DNA from: Panagrolaimus kolymaensis | Taxonomy: Eukaryota; Nematoda; Chromadorea; Rhabditida; Panagrolaimidae | Direction of reading: 5' to 3' | DNA length: 64,000 nt | NCBI GenBank assembly: GCA_028622995.1 | Contig: JAJQJQ010000055.1 | Location: 62,001 to 126,000 of the forward strand | Part shown: positions 23,401 to 35,496 of the stretch, one piece after another | How the letters are laid out: each line of letters opens with the position of its first letter | How positions within the stretch are numbered: the stretch's first letter is position 1 | The notes under the pieces: model-generated | Told to the model about the DNA's origin: nothing | What the model saw: the letters and a program-made list of their open reading frames with translations, nothing else | The model's database searches: none | Translations under genes and position numbers: made by a program

Positions 23401-24664
23401 CAAAATTTGCATATTTGTTTTCTTCTTTTTTTGCGGACAAAACACAAAAAATAAAATTAAATAAAAAAAGAGTATGGCGTACACAATTTTGGTGAGTGTT
23501 AATATATATATAAAAAAAAATTTACATATAAAGCGACAACGACGACGAAAATGAAGCAATATTAAAAAGTTTTTTAAAATAACCCACTCTTCTTGCTTTA
23601 CTTTGATATTGAACGGCTTTTTTCGTGTCTGCTACTGCACGATCAACGAATTCTTTTGCATGCTCAACGTTATATTCAATTCGATCAACCATTTCACCCT
23701 TAAAAAAATTAATTTTAACAATTTTCTATCTAAAATTATTTTCGTGGCAAGACAAACCTGGGATTCAACAAGCATCGCCATATCCATAAACATATCATGT
23801 AATTCTCTAATACTTGATTCTAATTTCATAATATCATTATGCCTTGCTTCAATATCAGCTAAAGTTTGTTTAGCTTGTTGAGTATCAGTTATAATTCCTT
23901 GAGTGAATACTCCTGGATTGCCTGATTCTATCATTTCTTCTAAATCTTCATCGCCCACTTGTTTACCCGCTATAAAAATCAAACTTTTATTCTTAGAAAT
24001 TTTAGATAAATAAATTTACCAATATCTAATTGACGCTGAATTCTTCCTTTACATCTTTCACGATAATCCGTTTGAGTTTTGTTATAATCAGTCATAACTT
24101 CAACAAATTTTCTTGAAAGTGTCGCATGTTGAGTTTTACGAATTCTTAAATCGGCTCCTGAAGTTCCACCAGATTCGTCATGTTCGATACTGTTTTCGAT
24201 TACTAAAAAATTAACCTTTTTTTATGCTTCAAGAATTACTTTAAAAATAACTAACATTTCAATTTCCCTCTAACTTTATTTGCTGTTTTTTTGATATCAG
24301 CCATAAGTTCATCCAACTCCTCTTTTGTTTCTGAAAAAATTAATATGCTTTTATTAATTTATTTTTAAAATTTGTTTTTGGACTCACTAGGATCATTAAC
24401 GGGATTCGATAATATAGCTGAATGCTTTTTCTTAACTTCTTCAACATTTGAAGCAATTAAATCTATACTTCCTCGAATTTCTTCAACTTGTTCAAAAAAT
24501 TCTTCCATAAATTGGCCTTGTGAAGCTTCCAAGGCATCCACGTCATCTTCATGACCCTCATCCGACTGGACCTGTAAAAGCAAAAAAAATTAGAAAAATT
24601 AATTTTTTGGAAAATTTAAAAATTTGCATACCGCTTTTAAGGCCCCCAGCCGATCTTTCACCAT
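20389..24664 (-). CDS. unc-64: Syntaxin-1 (UNC-64), plasma-membrane t-SNARE with four alternative last exons
   Basis: Six common exons on the minus strand (24664-24632, 24571-24388, 24330-24256, 24202-24020, 23969-23758, 23698-23588) encode 266 aa and end QSKARR. The N-terminal Habc bundle starts at [20 protein letters not shown], with [10 protein letters not shown] and [20 protein letters not shown]. The SNARE helix runs about 195-260 ([40 protein letters not shown]) with the central-layer glutamine at 229. The protein pairs with SNAP-25 and synaptobrevin to drive synaptic vesicle fusion and binds UNC-18. The last common exon ends with GTGGGTT, and four downstream exons can each supply a membrane anchor (23386-23174, 22716-22639, 21907-21821, 20475-20389), giving 336, 291, 294 and 294 aa. 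The most distal anchor resembles Caenorhabditis UNC-64A. The coordinates given span all isoforms. Confidence 0.96.
20476..21820. other. Intron between unc-64 alternative exons A and B
   Basis: A-rich on the plus strand (T-rich in the transcript). No open frame beginning with Lys-Lys and a hydrophobic run after an acceptor was found. The plus-strand open stretch at 21042-21308 is Lys/Asn-rich low complexity. Confidence 0.4.
21821..21907 (-). other. unc-64: unc-64 alternative terminal exon B (transmembrane anchor)
   Basis: After acceptor CATTTCAG, 29 codons: [20 protein letters not shown] then LSFVPLPF and TAA. KKIMI is the start of the vertebrate syntaxin-1A anchor as well. Phase 0. Confidence 0.88.
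21908..22638. other. Intron between unc-64 alternative exons B and C
   Basis: No further anchor-like exon seen on the minus strand. An open plus-strand stretch at 22356-22661 has no splice support. Confidence 0.35.
22639..22716 (-). other. unc-64: unc-64 alternative terminal exon C (transmembrane anchor)
   Basis: After acceptor TTTTTCAG, 26 codons: [20 protein letters not shown] then LKLIP and TAA. Only one Lys precedes the hydrophobic run, so the join reads ARRKLILL. Phase 0. Confidence 0.85.
22717..23173. other. Intron between unc-64 alternative exons C and D
   Basis: A+T-rich, no anchor exon. The minus-strand open stretch 23150-22953 contains a [10 protein letters not shown] run but has no acceptor in front of it. 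Confidence 0.35.
23174..23386 (-). other. unc-64: unc-64 alternative terminal exon D (anchor plus luminal tail)
   Basis: After acceptor CATTTTTTAG, 71 codons: [20 protein letters not shown] then [14 protein letters not shown] and a 40-residue polar tail rich in Pro, Asn, Ser and Arg ([20 protein letters not shown], ending RPRYRFQN). It is the anchor exon nearest the common part, 200 bp downstream. For a tail-anchored protein the extension would face the vesicle lumen or outside of the cell. Confidence 0.88.
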
Positions 24665-27600
24665 TGAGTAATAATATTTCTCGTCGCCAGGTTTAAATTA
24701 AATATTTGGATAGAAAGTATAATATTGCCTTAAAATTTTGACATTAAATAAATTTTTTTATGGAAGTAAAACAATAAAAAAAAATTTAAAAAAACGGAAA
24801 GCGTTCAGGAACACGAAATTCAGAGGAAGCAGACGACGACGACGCGTAAATAAACAAAAAAAATGAAAAATTCAATGAAAAAAACTAACATCAAAATATT
24901 CTCGCTAGCTTTGATATCCATTTTTTTAGTCCAATAAAAATAAAACCAACTCAGAAAAGTTTTTTTATGTTTGCTTGCTTTTTTTTAAACCAAAAAGTAA
25001 AAAGAAAAAAAGAAGCTCAAAATTGTGCCATCTCAAAAAATAAAATCTCCCTCTCTTCCAGTGACATCGCTAGAGGGGAGATGGAAGAAACCCGAACACA
25101 CAACGAGAACATTTATGAAGGAAATAAAAAAATGGAAAAATGGCAACATTGCCTTCTTAAATTCTCAAAATCAATGCATAAACGAGAGCTTCCAAAAAAA
25201 AAACATGATAGAGTGATGCCGGAAAAAAAATCGGTACCAAAAAAAGCTTAACTCCAATTTTTTTCTTTTGAAAAAAGAAGCTTAAAAAATTGTGTAAAAA
25301 AATATTGAAACTAAATTTGACTGAATTGGTGGTGGTTTTGCTTGTTTTTTTTAAATGTCATCTTCCTCTTTTTTTCTCGGTTTTTCTTTATTTGGCTCTA
25401 GTCTAATGTCGTCGTAGTTTCATATTTAACAACAGAAAAAGAAAAAAAAAATGCTAGGAACAATGGCATCAAATATTCTTCATTCAAATGTCATAAAAGT
25501 TAGAGAAAATAAAAGCAAGCAGCAAAAATAAAGCTAAATTGAAAAAATAATTGGCTTCAATAGTTTTTAATAAAAAAAAAGTGGCAGCAAAAAGGAGAAT
25601 GAAAAGCTATGGTTTAATAATAAAAAATAAACAAAACAAAGAAAATAAAAAGTTTGTTTCAGATAGTTTTAAACACGTGGCTTCAAACGTCTCATCACAA
25701 AAAGCTTGTAATTTTCGAATAAATCTATAATTTTTTTATGGTTGTTATAGGGTTTGTTTCTTTTTATTCATTTGTGTCAACCAAAAACACAGGAATAAAA
25801 AATAAAATAAATATATATATAAATAAAACAGCAGAGTTGGTGGTTGTGCATACACACCTTTTTTTCAAACTCTCTATATATATGCAATTCAATATTCAAT
25901 ATATTCATCAGGAGAGTGGCATTTTGGTTTTTTATTCGAGGAAAAAAAGGGAAAAAATGAGAGCAAGCCAAAATGTAAAAAAAAAAATGGCAGAAAACCT
26001 AGCAATCAATAAAAAAGTTTAAGTATAAACCAAAGTAAAAAAAATGTGTGCAAATAATTAATGTTCATTAAAAATAAAATTCAGCGACAAATTGAAAAGA
26101 AAAAGTTTAGTTTTAAACCTTGGAAATTTGCCAGCAGCCCACTTAGACAAAAAAAAGCAATAGAGAAAGAGGAAAAATAATTTCTTTTCGCGGTAAGATT
26201 TTGATTTTCAGCGAGTCGAGTAAAGAAAAATAAGTTAAACAACTCAAACAAAGCTCAGAAAAAATTTTCGAAGAATTATGGATTTTATTTTTCCATCGCC
26301 GCAAGGGAAGACTTTTTTTTTGCATCAAAAAACGAGAGAAAATGAAAAAAACTAGTTCAAATATTTTTTTTCTTTCATTTTTTTAGTTTGGTTAAAATGT
26401 ATGTATGTTGAGAATATTGATTGGTCGGTAAAAAAGAAGCACCAGCAAATAAGTACTAATGTCGTCAACTCAAAAAACAACACAAAACAAAAAAGTAATG
26501 AGCTTTTTTCAAGTGCGAGAGTGAAACCTCCGTTTAAAAAAAAGCTATGCAAAACATGGGGGTTTTGAAATATTGGAATATATCGTCGTTGAATAGGAAA
26601 AGCAGCCCAAAAATAGCGAAGAAGGAATATGTAAAAAATCCATGCAAAAAAAACTAATAAAAAAAAGTAAAATTACAACAATGTAAGCAGAAAATGAAAA
26701 ATAAGACACATTAGTTTTTTTCTTTGCAAAAATATAAAATAAAAATAGGATTTTCATTGAAAAAAAAAAACGAAAAGCAATAAATCAAAAAAGATTGACA
26801 AATTGTGAAAAGGAAAAATAAATGATTTTAAAATAAAAACTGTAAACCAAAAAAAATTGTGATTGTTGCGAGATTTAAATATGCCCAAGAAGCTCAAGTG
26901 CAAATCAAAACAAAATACTTTTCTGGACTTTTGAAATCATTTTTATTTGGTCCCAATTCCTAGAAATAAATTAAATAATAAGAGCTAAAACAAATTTATA
27001 AATTCAGAATATAAAAAAAAAACTAATAAAAAATATGTAAAGAAGAAGCTTCATGTAAAATGAAAAAAATAAAAAACAAGGCTTTTTTTCTTATTTTTCT
27101 TGCGCACCCCTATAATCAATATCAATGTGTTGATGTGGTTGCGGTTGGATGGGTGACAAATAACAGGGTGTCAACATTGTGGCACTTTTTTTTTCTTTCT
27201 TTCTAACTTTCAAGCAAGTAAAGAAGCATGTAAAAAAAATATTCCCTAAGGATTAACTAATTATTAAGCAAATAAGGTGACAGAAAAAAAAAGAGAGAAG
27301 AGTGAGAAATGAAAAGTGAAAAGATAAAAAAAAAGTAAACGACTTTCAAATAAAGTCGACGCCTTCTTACTCTTTTTTTGAAACGGGATTTATCACATCT
27401 CTCGAAACATACACGCAACACAGCAAGAAAGAAATTATTAATAATCAAAGAAAATTAGTTTTTTTTCGTTGTTGTTTGGTCAAATAATTTCCTTCTTTTT
27501 TTCTTAAATTTTTTCTCGTTTCATTTAATAATTTTTATTTTATTTTTAGAGCTTAAAACAAAAGCGTAGGCGCGCGCTCGCTGGAAAATGCGAAGAGAAG

Positions 27601-30600
27601 AAAAAAATGAAAAACGCGTCAAATTTTTATTGCATTCTTTATTCTTCATTTTTTTGTGCTCTTTTAAAACAAAACAAAAAAAAGTTTCATTTTTAACTAA
27701 AAAAAATGGTTGAAATTTTTATTTTGCCCGAAAGAAGCCATAAAAATGTTGCCAGCTAATAGATTCTCCTCTCTCCTCTTTTTTTTTCCATGTGTGTGTG
27801 TGTGCCAACAACAAGCAATGGGAAAAGGAAAAAAAAGAAAAACCAAAGGGCAAAAAGAAAAAAAATGGGTCGCATCGAGCCATAGACGTCGTCGATGTGA
27901 TGTCCTCGTCGTCTGTGCCATAGTTGGTGTGGCATTTGCCAAAGAGTCGTAGAATGAAAAATGAGGGAGAAAGAAAAAAAGAAGGAAAAAAATATAAAAG
28001 CTTCCCAGAGCCTTAGCCCTGCAGCCAGCTAGTAGCCAAAAGGGGACAAGGAGGAAGCAAGCGACACAACAACAAAACAAAAAACGATAAAAAAAATTGG
28101 AATGGAAAGAAAAAAAAGTCCTAAAGAACGGCGCCGTTGTTGGTTGCTGCCAGAAATGAAATGAAATGAAGAAAAAAAATATTGGGAAAAGCGCGCGCAA
28201 AAGCCCCTGGCGGCTTCCAATAAATATGTATAACGTGAAGAAGTCGTCGTCGAACGACAAAAACAACAAATTGCTGCCATGTTTGCTGCTGCTGCTTTTC
28301 AGGGTTTCTCGTTTGTTGGTGGTGGTTGACGAAAAAGGAAGTGGAAGGAAGAAGCCAAAGAAGAAAAAGAAAAAAAGTGGTGGATGTGGGAAGAAGAAAA
28401 AAAGACGACGACTTTTTTTTATTATGTATAAATAATGGTTAGTTTTAGCTTTCTTTTTTCTGTGTGTGGTAGTGATACTCTCTTTTTTGTTAACTGAGTT
28501 AAAGAAACTAAAAAAATAAGTTTAAAAGAAAAATAAGTTTCTGAACGCCATTTTTTCTTCTAAGAAAAGTTTAAAAGTCGAAAGTTAGAAGTTACATAAC
28601 CAAAAAAAAGTTTTAAAAAAAACATTTTAAAGAAATTTATTGTTAAAAGATCGAGAAAAAAATGGAGAAAAATAAAATCTATTCATTTCGTGAGTGATAC
28701 GTGGTCGCTGGTATAACTCACTATTCCCTTAAAAAGCAAAGTGAAAGAGAAAAAAGAAAAAAATCAAAATAAGCGATGACTAAATGTTTCTCTGAGTTTT
28801 CCATCCATAGAAAAAGAAAAGAAAAAAGAATCAAAAACATTGATCGACCGAAAAAGTCCATTTTTAAAGAAAGAAAAATAAGCATGAAAAATATATTCCT
28901 TCATTTTTTTGGTTAAAAAAATAATAACCAACGTCAAATATTTTTTCTCTACAATACGCAAACAAAAAATTCATGAAATAAAACAAAATAAAAGAATTTT
29001 TTTTAATGATTTGTTGAAATCCATAATTTTGATTGTTAGAAACTATAGTTGATCAGGTGTGACTGACGACAATAGAAAAAATAATTTAACAAAAGCTTCA
29101 GCTGACGAGGACAATGACTCATTACATTTCATTTATATTTGGTGGATAATAGCTGATCAAAAAACTCTTTGATTTTGGATAATTTAAATTTTGAAATTTA
29201 TAAATTTTTTTTTAAAATTAGTATGTTAAAATCCAAAAAAGAGTTAATAAAAAGCATGAACTCTAGATACTTTGAACTTCAAGAACTCATCAATAGAATT
29301 TTAAAGGAAATTATAGAAAATGAAATATAAAAACAAAAACTATTGTTTGATTATTTTGTCGCTTGGTTTCAATCCACATATTTTTAGTCGAGACTAGACT
29401 AGACAATCGATAACTTTATTTATGTTAATGTTCTCATGGACCTTCTGAAAATGCGTAACAAAAACCAAACATAGTTTATGCAAAAAAAATAAATAAACAA
29501 AAACCAAAAATCGAATACAAAAAAATTTTGGACTTTTATTGTTATTTTTTAAAAAAGAAAGAAGAGCAGCTAATTAATAAACCCAAAAACTTTTCATAAA
29601 ACGGTTTTTTCTCGACCTAATAACAACAGCCTGGTTTAAGTGGGTTCAAATTACAAACCTTCAAAGCTATTATCGATCGAAACTATTATTTTGCTTTCAG
29701 TTTGCTCAATGCTAAAAAAGAAACACTGCCGCCGGAAGGAACTGATTCAAATTCATAACAATAAAAAATAATGAAAATGAAACAATTTTTTAAAAAAAAA
29801 TTTGTGGAGGCAAAAAAATATTAACGGAGCCCTGCTTCTTCCAATTTCCAATTTCCACACACTCGTAAGCAAAAAAGCATTGTTGTTCGTCAAAAGGTGA
29901 TTCATTTAAAAATAATGTTTTTAAGCACAAAAAAGGAGGGAAGAAAGAAAGAGAAAATGCATGAACAGCTTTTTCATTTTTCATATATTTTCTTTTTTGC
30001 AAGCAGCAACAGCAATAAACAAATAATAAGCTGCTGTTAGCTAAAAAAAAAAGAGAGAAAAATATGAAAAAATTTGGCTTTGTTTTGTGTCAATGAAAAA
30101 AATAATAATGGAAAAGTAAAAAGTGACGATAGAAAAAAGAAAGAGAGAATTTCCGCAGGTGGTGGAAGAAGAAAAGCAAAAAATTATTTATGTGGTTGGT
30201 GACCTAATCAAAAATGTATCCATATTTTTCCTGATTTTTGTGAAGCTGTTTAAATAATTATTATGAAATAATCAAATCGTGGATAATTAAGTAAAAAATA
30301 ATAAAATAAATTCCGCAAACTCAAAAAACAATCAAAAAAATATTTTTGGGAGGTGAATCACTGCGACAAAATAAATTTTTGTGATCATCTCTACTTTTTT
30401 GTGTTTCCATCGACAAAAAATAAAAATAACGAAGCTACACAATTTTTTTTCTGGTTTTGTCTTTTTTCATACAACCACAACGACAAACAAGCGGATTAAA
30501 AAAAATAAGTAAAGCCCACAACAATAAAGAAAAAAGAGATGAAAGAGAAAAAAATTAGGACATTGAAACCAGTGTAAAACCACAAAAACCAATGAAAAAA

Positions 30601-33600
30601 AAATATATTGAAAACCAACATTTTTTATTTATTTGTTGGCGGCGGAAGTTTTGTATTTTTTTTTTGAAGCAAAAAAAAAACGGATGGAAAATTCTCAATT
30701 AAACTTTTCTCTTCTCTTTTTTTTGTCAGTCAAATAAAAAAAAAAGACAGAATGAAAGCCGTCAAAAAATCGTAATCCCTTTTTTTGTTAAAAAAAAATG
30801 GCATCTTTCATTTTATTTTATTTTTTTCTTGTTTGCCAATTTTAAAAACTCCTCTGCCATGCTGCCCAGATTCCATAAGGCAATAATTTGTTTGAGAATA
30901 TTTATAATCTTTGAAGAACACTCTTTTCGCAGAATCAAACAAAAAATAAAAAAGAGTGAAAAAAATAGATAAATAAGAAGGATATTTAAAAAATCTTTCA
31001 CCAATAAATAAAAAAGGAGATATAAAAAAATATAAAACAGAAGTAAAAAATGAAGCAGCAAAAAAAAATATGAAAAAATTATGCACGCCGCCCGTGTGTC
31101 TTGTTTTATAACTTAACTATATATTTTTTAAGATGTCCTTCTCATCCTTTTAAAGAAAAAGCACTGCCTCGGTGCTCCTCGAAAACATGGACATTTTTGC
31201 TTGTTTGCTGCTGGAAGTTAGAGTTGGAAGAAGCTGGGAGATTTTTTTTTGCTTTTTGTCGTCCATTTTTTGTTTTGTTGTTTCGTTGGTGCTTGAGGGG
31301 AAAAAAAGAAAAAAAAACTACGCCCAACAAAACAAAAAAAAGAATCTCCACTTTTTGGAGTTTTTTTTTTGAATTAAAATTTTTTTTCCATGCTTTCAGT
31401 CAACGAAAAACATGAAACAAGCAGCCGTATTCAAGAGAAAAAAAAAACAGGAGAAGAAGCAAGAAAAAAATGCCACAAAATTCTCGTGTGTGGCCATTTT
31501 TTTGGTCTATCTTTTTTTTTTGCTTCCGGTGGTAGTTGCAACTTTTTCCATCGCTGCGTCCGATTGTTTCATTTTTTTTCATTGCTTTTTTCTTTTTAAA
31601 AGTCTTTTTTCTACCAAAATCGAAGAAAGAAAAGAAATTTATTCTTGCTTGTTTGAAGGAAAAAAAAGAAGAGGAGTAAAAGCAAGCTTTGGGAGAAGAG
31701 ACAGAGAGAAAGAAAGAGGGACATCAAAAATAACGTGCACAGACATACAAGGACAACAACGACGAGCATGCATAAAAAATGCAGCCTTTTCCAATATATT
31801 TTTTTTTACTTTTGAAAAGCTTGCTTTAAAAAATGGAAAACTATTCGAGACATTAAATAGCTGGTTTCTGACATGATTATTCTGCTTTAACTCCTTTCTC
31901 CCGGAAAAGACTTTTTTTCCTTTTTTGAGTGACTGATGACGACGGAAATATGCCATTTTTCCATTCTTTTTTTTCATGGGAAAGTTTGGAACAATTTTTA
32001 AAGAAAAAATTTTCTATTTAAAATCTAAAAAAAAGCAAAGTGTCTGAAGTTGAACATATGTTTTTTCTCTACATAAATTGAAAATGAATTATTTGCTGTT
32101 TTTTAAGGTAATAGTAATTAAAACAGAGATTCATTAAAAAACACCTTAAACCATTTCATTAAAATAATATTTTATCAAATCGCTTTCAATGTCTCCAAAA
32201 TTTCATAACTTTGTTAAAAGTGAATTAGAAAAATTCATATTAATTGGTTTGTATAAGATGGCAATGACAAAAAAAATTTAGCAGTCATTTAATATAAACT
32301 ATTAGTCGTAAAGCTTTTTGAATGTGAATAAATTATATAATTCTACATTTTCTCCAATAACATACATACATATCTGCTTTTTGATAAGAAAAATAATAAA
32401 AGTTATAAATATTTTTAAATAAGTGACTAATACACATTATTGTCATAAATTTACTTCAAAGTTATACCTTCGGTAACGAGGCCTTGCTATCGTGAATTTT
32501 TAAAGTTTCTTTTTTTTTGAATTTTCTTTTCCGTTTTAATGGTCAGGATTTTTGACTATGTACTTTGCTGGAACTAAACTTATCTTTTCACTAAAACTCA
32601 TGATTCAAACTTCTTTCTCTTTTCCTTATCATAAGTAGAAGGTTTGAACCCGCTTGAAGCCGTTATCATGTTTCAAAAGTTATTTCCGCTTTTCTTTTGC
32701 AACCTCTGCATGATTTAAAAGTGACCCATGATATTTTTGACACTGGGAATGCTAAGGAAAGTATTAACAAATATTTTTTTCTATCAAAATGTTGAACATT
32801 TTTTTAAACAATTCAATTTATGTTTTTTGTTTCAGTGAATCAGCATCATTTTTAAAAAACGTTGATGATGCATCTTTTCTTCGTTTTTTTTATTCCCTGA
32901 AGCGATGGGTGGAAGAATAAGCTTTCGTTTTATTTTCATCGAATAAGTCAATATCAACATAATAAGCAATCGATTTTATAACAGATAATAAAATTTCTAT
33001 TTTTGTGTAAAACCGTTTACATTTTGCATTAAACCTTTCTTTATTTTTTTTTTTGATTTTGATATGCTTCTCTCTTTCGGCAAAAATATTATTATTAAGC
33101 CTGGAACAAATCCGCAACCTTTTCTTTTTATATAATATTTTTCTAGCTTCCTCGTGTTTTATATTTTTAATAAACTACAATAAATTGAACAATTGCTTTG
33201 ACAAGGAAAAATAATACTTTTGAAAGAATTTATAAAAAAATTTAATTTATTTATTTTTTGTTTTCTTTTAGAAAGTGAGTAACATCGTAGATTTTTTCAA
33301 GCAAAAAAACGTTTTTTTTTTCAACCCTTTCCTGCAATTGTCTTTTGTTTGTTTTTTTAATTTGTGATTAGATTCAAAAATTCAAAACGTTAAAACGCTT
33401 TATGTTCTTCCACATTTTTTTTTCTTCATTTATCTTATATTCATCTCCATTTTTTTAATTTAAAAAACAGCGTAAATGCTTTTTAGATCTATTTTGAAAA
33501 TGAGGTGATAGCGAGTGGTAATTTATTTTGAAGTGCGCATAGAATTCATATTTTGAAAAGGATGTAGCAGATACAAAGAAGGTTCTAAAAATCCGAAGAA

Positions 33601-34135
33601 CGATCCAAAGTAGAGATCTCCGAACATCTTAAAATTGAAATACCAAAAATTTATTACGGACGACGATCATTCTCCAAGTTAAAATGAAAAATGCACAAAA
33701 ACGGTGAAGCAAAGATGAAAAAATAAAAGAAATGAATTTAAGTGATAAGAAGAGCCGATATTTCTACAATAATAACGTTATTAACGACACTAGTAAACAG
33801 AGAAAAAAAGGAAATAAAGATCAAAGACATAACATATTCAATCAACATTTTTTTAAAAGACGTAACTGACCTTGCATTAATTTTATAAAATGATTTGATA
33901 AGATAGACTTTCCGACATTTACATATTTCAGTTTTCTCGCTGACGTTGTAATTATATATCTCACGATCTGCCAAACAGTGGTCGAGGTCATTTAATTTCT
34001 ATTCTTTATTATATTTACCAAAAGTTTTAATCTCTCTCATATCGAAACACATAATTCTTTTTCTCCCACTTTATTTTTTTTATTTTTATCATAGTGTATT
34101 CGCGACAAACTATATCTCTAAATTTTTTTATTCAA
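24665..34135. other. Long gene-poor stretch, probable unc-64 upstream region or 5' intron
   Basis: 9.5 kb without a gene I can support. From about 24.7 to 31 kb the plus strand is strikingly A/purine-rich (runs such as GAAAAAAAAG throughout), meaning T-rich on the minus strand, as nematode introns are. This fits minus-strand transcription into unc-64. After about 32 kb the bias fades. Open frames here (for example 27697-28269 minus, 31412-31876 plus, 33117-32890 minus) are low-complexity or unsupported. Possible coding relics at 33550-33690 are listed under findings. Confidence 0.4.
27540..28440. promoter_or_regulatory. G+C- and CpG-richer patch, candidate promoter
   Basis: Within very A+T-rich DNA this patch has AGGCGCGCGCTCGCTGG (about 27569), the 12-bp palindrome AACGGCGCCGTT (about 28127), AAGCGCGCGCAAAAGCCCCT (about 28190) and repeated CGTCGTCG triplets. 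It lies about 3-4 kb upstream of the unc-64 start. A distal promoter or enhancer for unc-64 is an inference only. Confidence 0.3.
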
Positions 34136-34791
34136 ATGAAATTAATTTCTTTCTTATTTATTATTATTACTACTACTTTTGGGGCCAAATTATTAAAATG
34201 CCTTAAACAAAGTACTTGTGTAACTAAAAATTTTCATAATTCAAGTAAGCTTATTTATTTAAATTTTTATTTGCTATTTAAAAAAAACAAATTTTGTATT
34301 TTAGGTGAAAGTACTTTTGAGGAATGTGGTTTATGTAGAGCCGTTGTTTGTGTCATTGATAATGTTATGTATAAAGCAGCAGGATGTGGCGCTGGTGCTT
34401 ATTGTTCAGATATAAATGCAGAATGGATTGATTATGTTAATTGTAATTCATCCTCCACTTGCGCCATGGATAATCTCCGAATTGTAGGTTATAAAATTTA
34501 AAATATATTTTTTTCAAATTTATTCGAAAACTATCAAGATCCCATATAACCCTTTACCCAAAATAAACTAAATTTGTTTTGAAAAATAGTGTTGGCCCAC
34601 AAAATTCTAATATATCCTAAATAATTCCCAATTTTTTTTAATTTTAGAATTTTACCAACTATAACCATCAACTTATTGATACAAAATGCAATTATAAAGT
34701 TGTGAACCGCGATAATTATGATATCTTCTCTACAATTGGATGGTCTTTTAAAGACATTGTTCGTGAAAAGAGTCCTTTCGAGGAAACTTAA
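34136..34791 (+). CDS. Small secreted cysteine-rich protein, family not recognised
   Basis: Three exons (34136-34244, 34305-34483, 34648-34791) encode 143 aa. The ATG at 34136 opens a signal peptide (KLISFLFIIITTTFGA). The mature part holds ten cysteines: CLKQSTC, ECGLCRAVVC, GCGAGAYC, NCNSSSTC and TKCNY, with N-x-S/T sites, then an acidic end (KDIVREKSPFEET). The density and pairing suggest a disulphide-bonded extracellular protein; I recognise no family. The first intron is 60 nt, a multiple of three, so the frame also stays open through it. A degenerate copy with the same flanks lies at 37287, on the far side of the kinase gene. Confidence 0.68.
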
Positions 34792-35496
34792 TTAAATTTA
34801 AAAAAGTTTAAGAAATTATTGATTATTTATATTAACTATTTTTGTAATAAAAATTACTTTTATTCTATTCCACAGACTTGTTGATGAAATAAATATATTG
34901 TTAACTCTTTTTTGATATCGTATTCAAATTTTGGAAGTGTCTCCTTTACTTGAAAAAAAAAAGTTAATGGGATTCAAATCGAACATATTTTTTGTTTAAT
35001 CTTTTGCATTTTTTTCATTTTAATTAATAATCTCCAATTGTTTAGTTTTGATTTCGTCAAGTAAGTGATTTATTCGGAAAAAGAAGAAAATGTTGCAATG
35101 CTGCCGGACTTCTACAACGTTTACTTTTTATTGGCCCATAGCAAAAAATTATTTGGTTTTCATTATTTACTCTTTTTTTATTATTAATTTTAAAAACTTT
35201 ACACATAACTTTTTAATGATTTTTATCACTAAAGAGTGATTGATGAATATTAGTTTATTTATGTGAGTCATTTATTTATTACTTTTTTTTTGCGCAATTC
35301 TTTCCTTTTTAGTTCTTTTTTTATTTTCATTACACGACTATAATTATTATGTCTTTATTTTATTTTTATTCCGCATCATTGTTCTCGAACCACCACAACC
35401 TTTTTTTTAATCAGTTAAACTTGTTTTTGTTTTGTGTTAAAAAAAATAGCGATCATTTTATTTCTTCTTGATTTTTGAAAAAAGAGAAAAAATATT
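34792..35496. other. Intergenic
   Basis: T-rich. Contains GTTGATGAAATAAATA (about 34879, poly(A) signal of the preceding gene), a motif repeated after the decayed copy at about 37674. Nothing else seen. Confidence 0.4.

Noticed and set aside
27697..28435. Overlapping long open frames on both strands
   Set aside because: Phe/Leu-rich on one strand and Lys/Arg-rich on the other, as expected from a biased purine/pyrimidine tract. No domain or splice structure.
31101..31876. Open frames around 31.1-31.9 kb
   Set aside because: Built from A and T runs, no conserved motif, no splice context.
32890..33117. 75-codon minus-strand frame, Lys/Arg/Ile-rich
   Set aside because: Looks faintly protein-like but has no acceptor, partner exon or recognisable motif.
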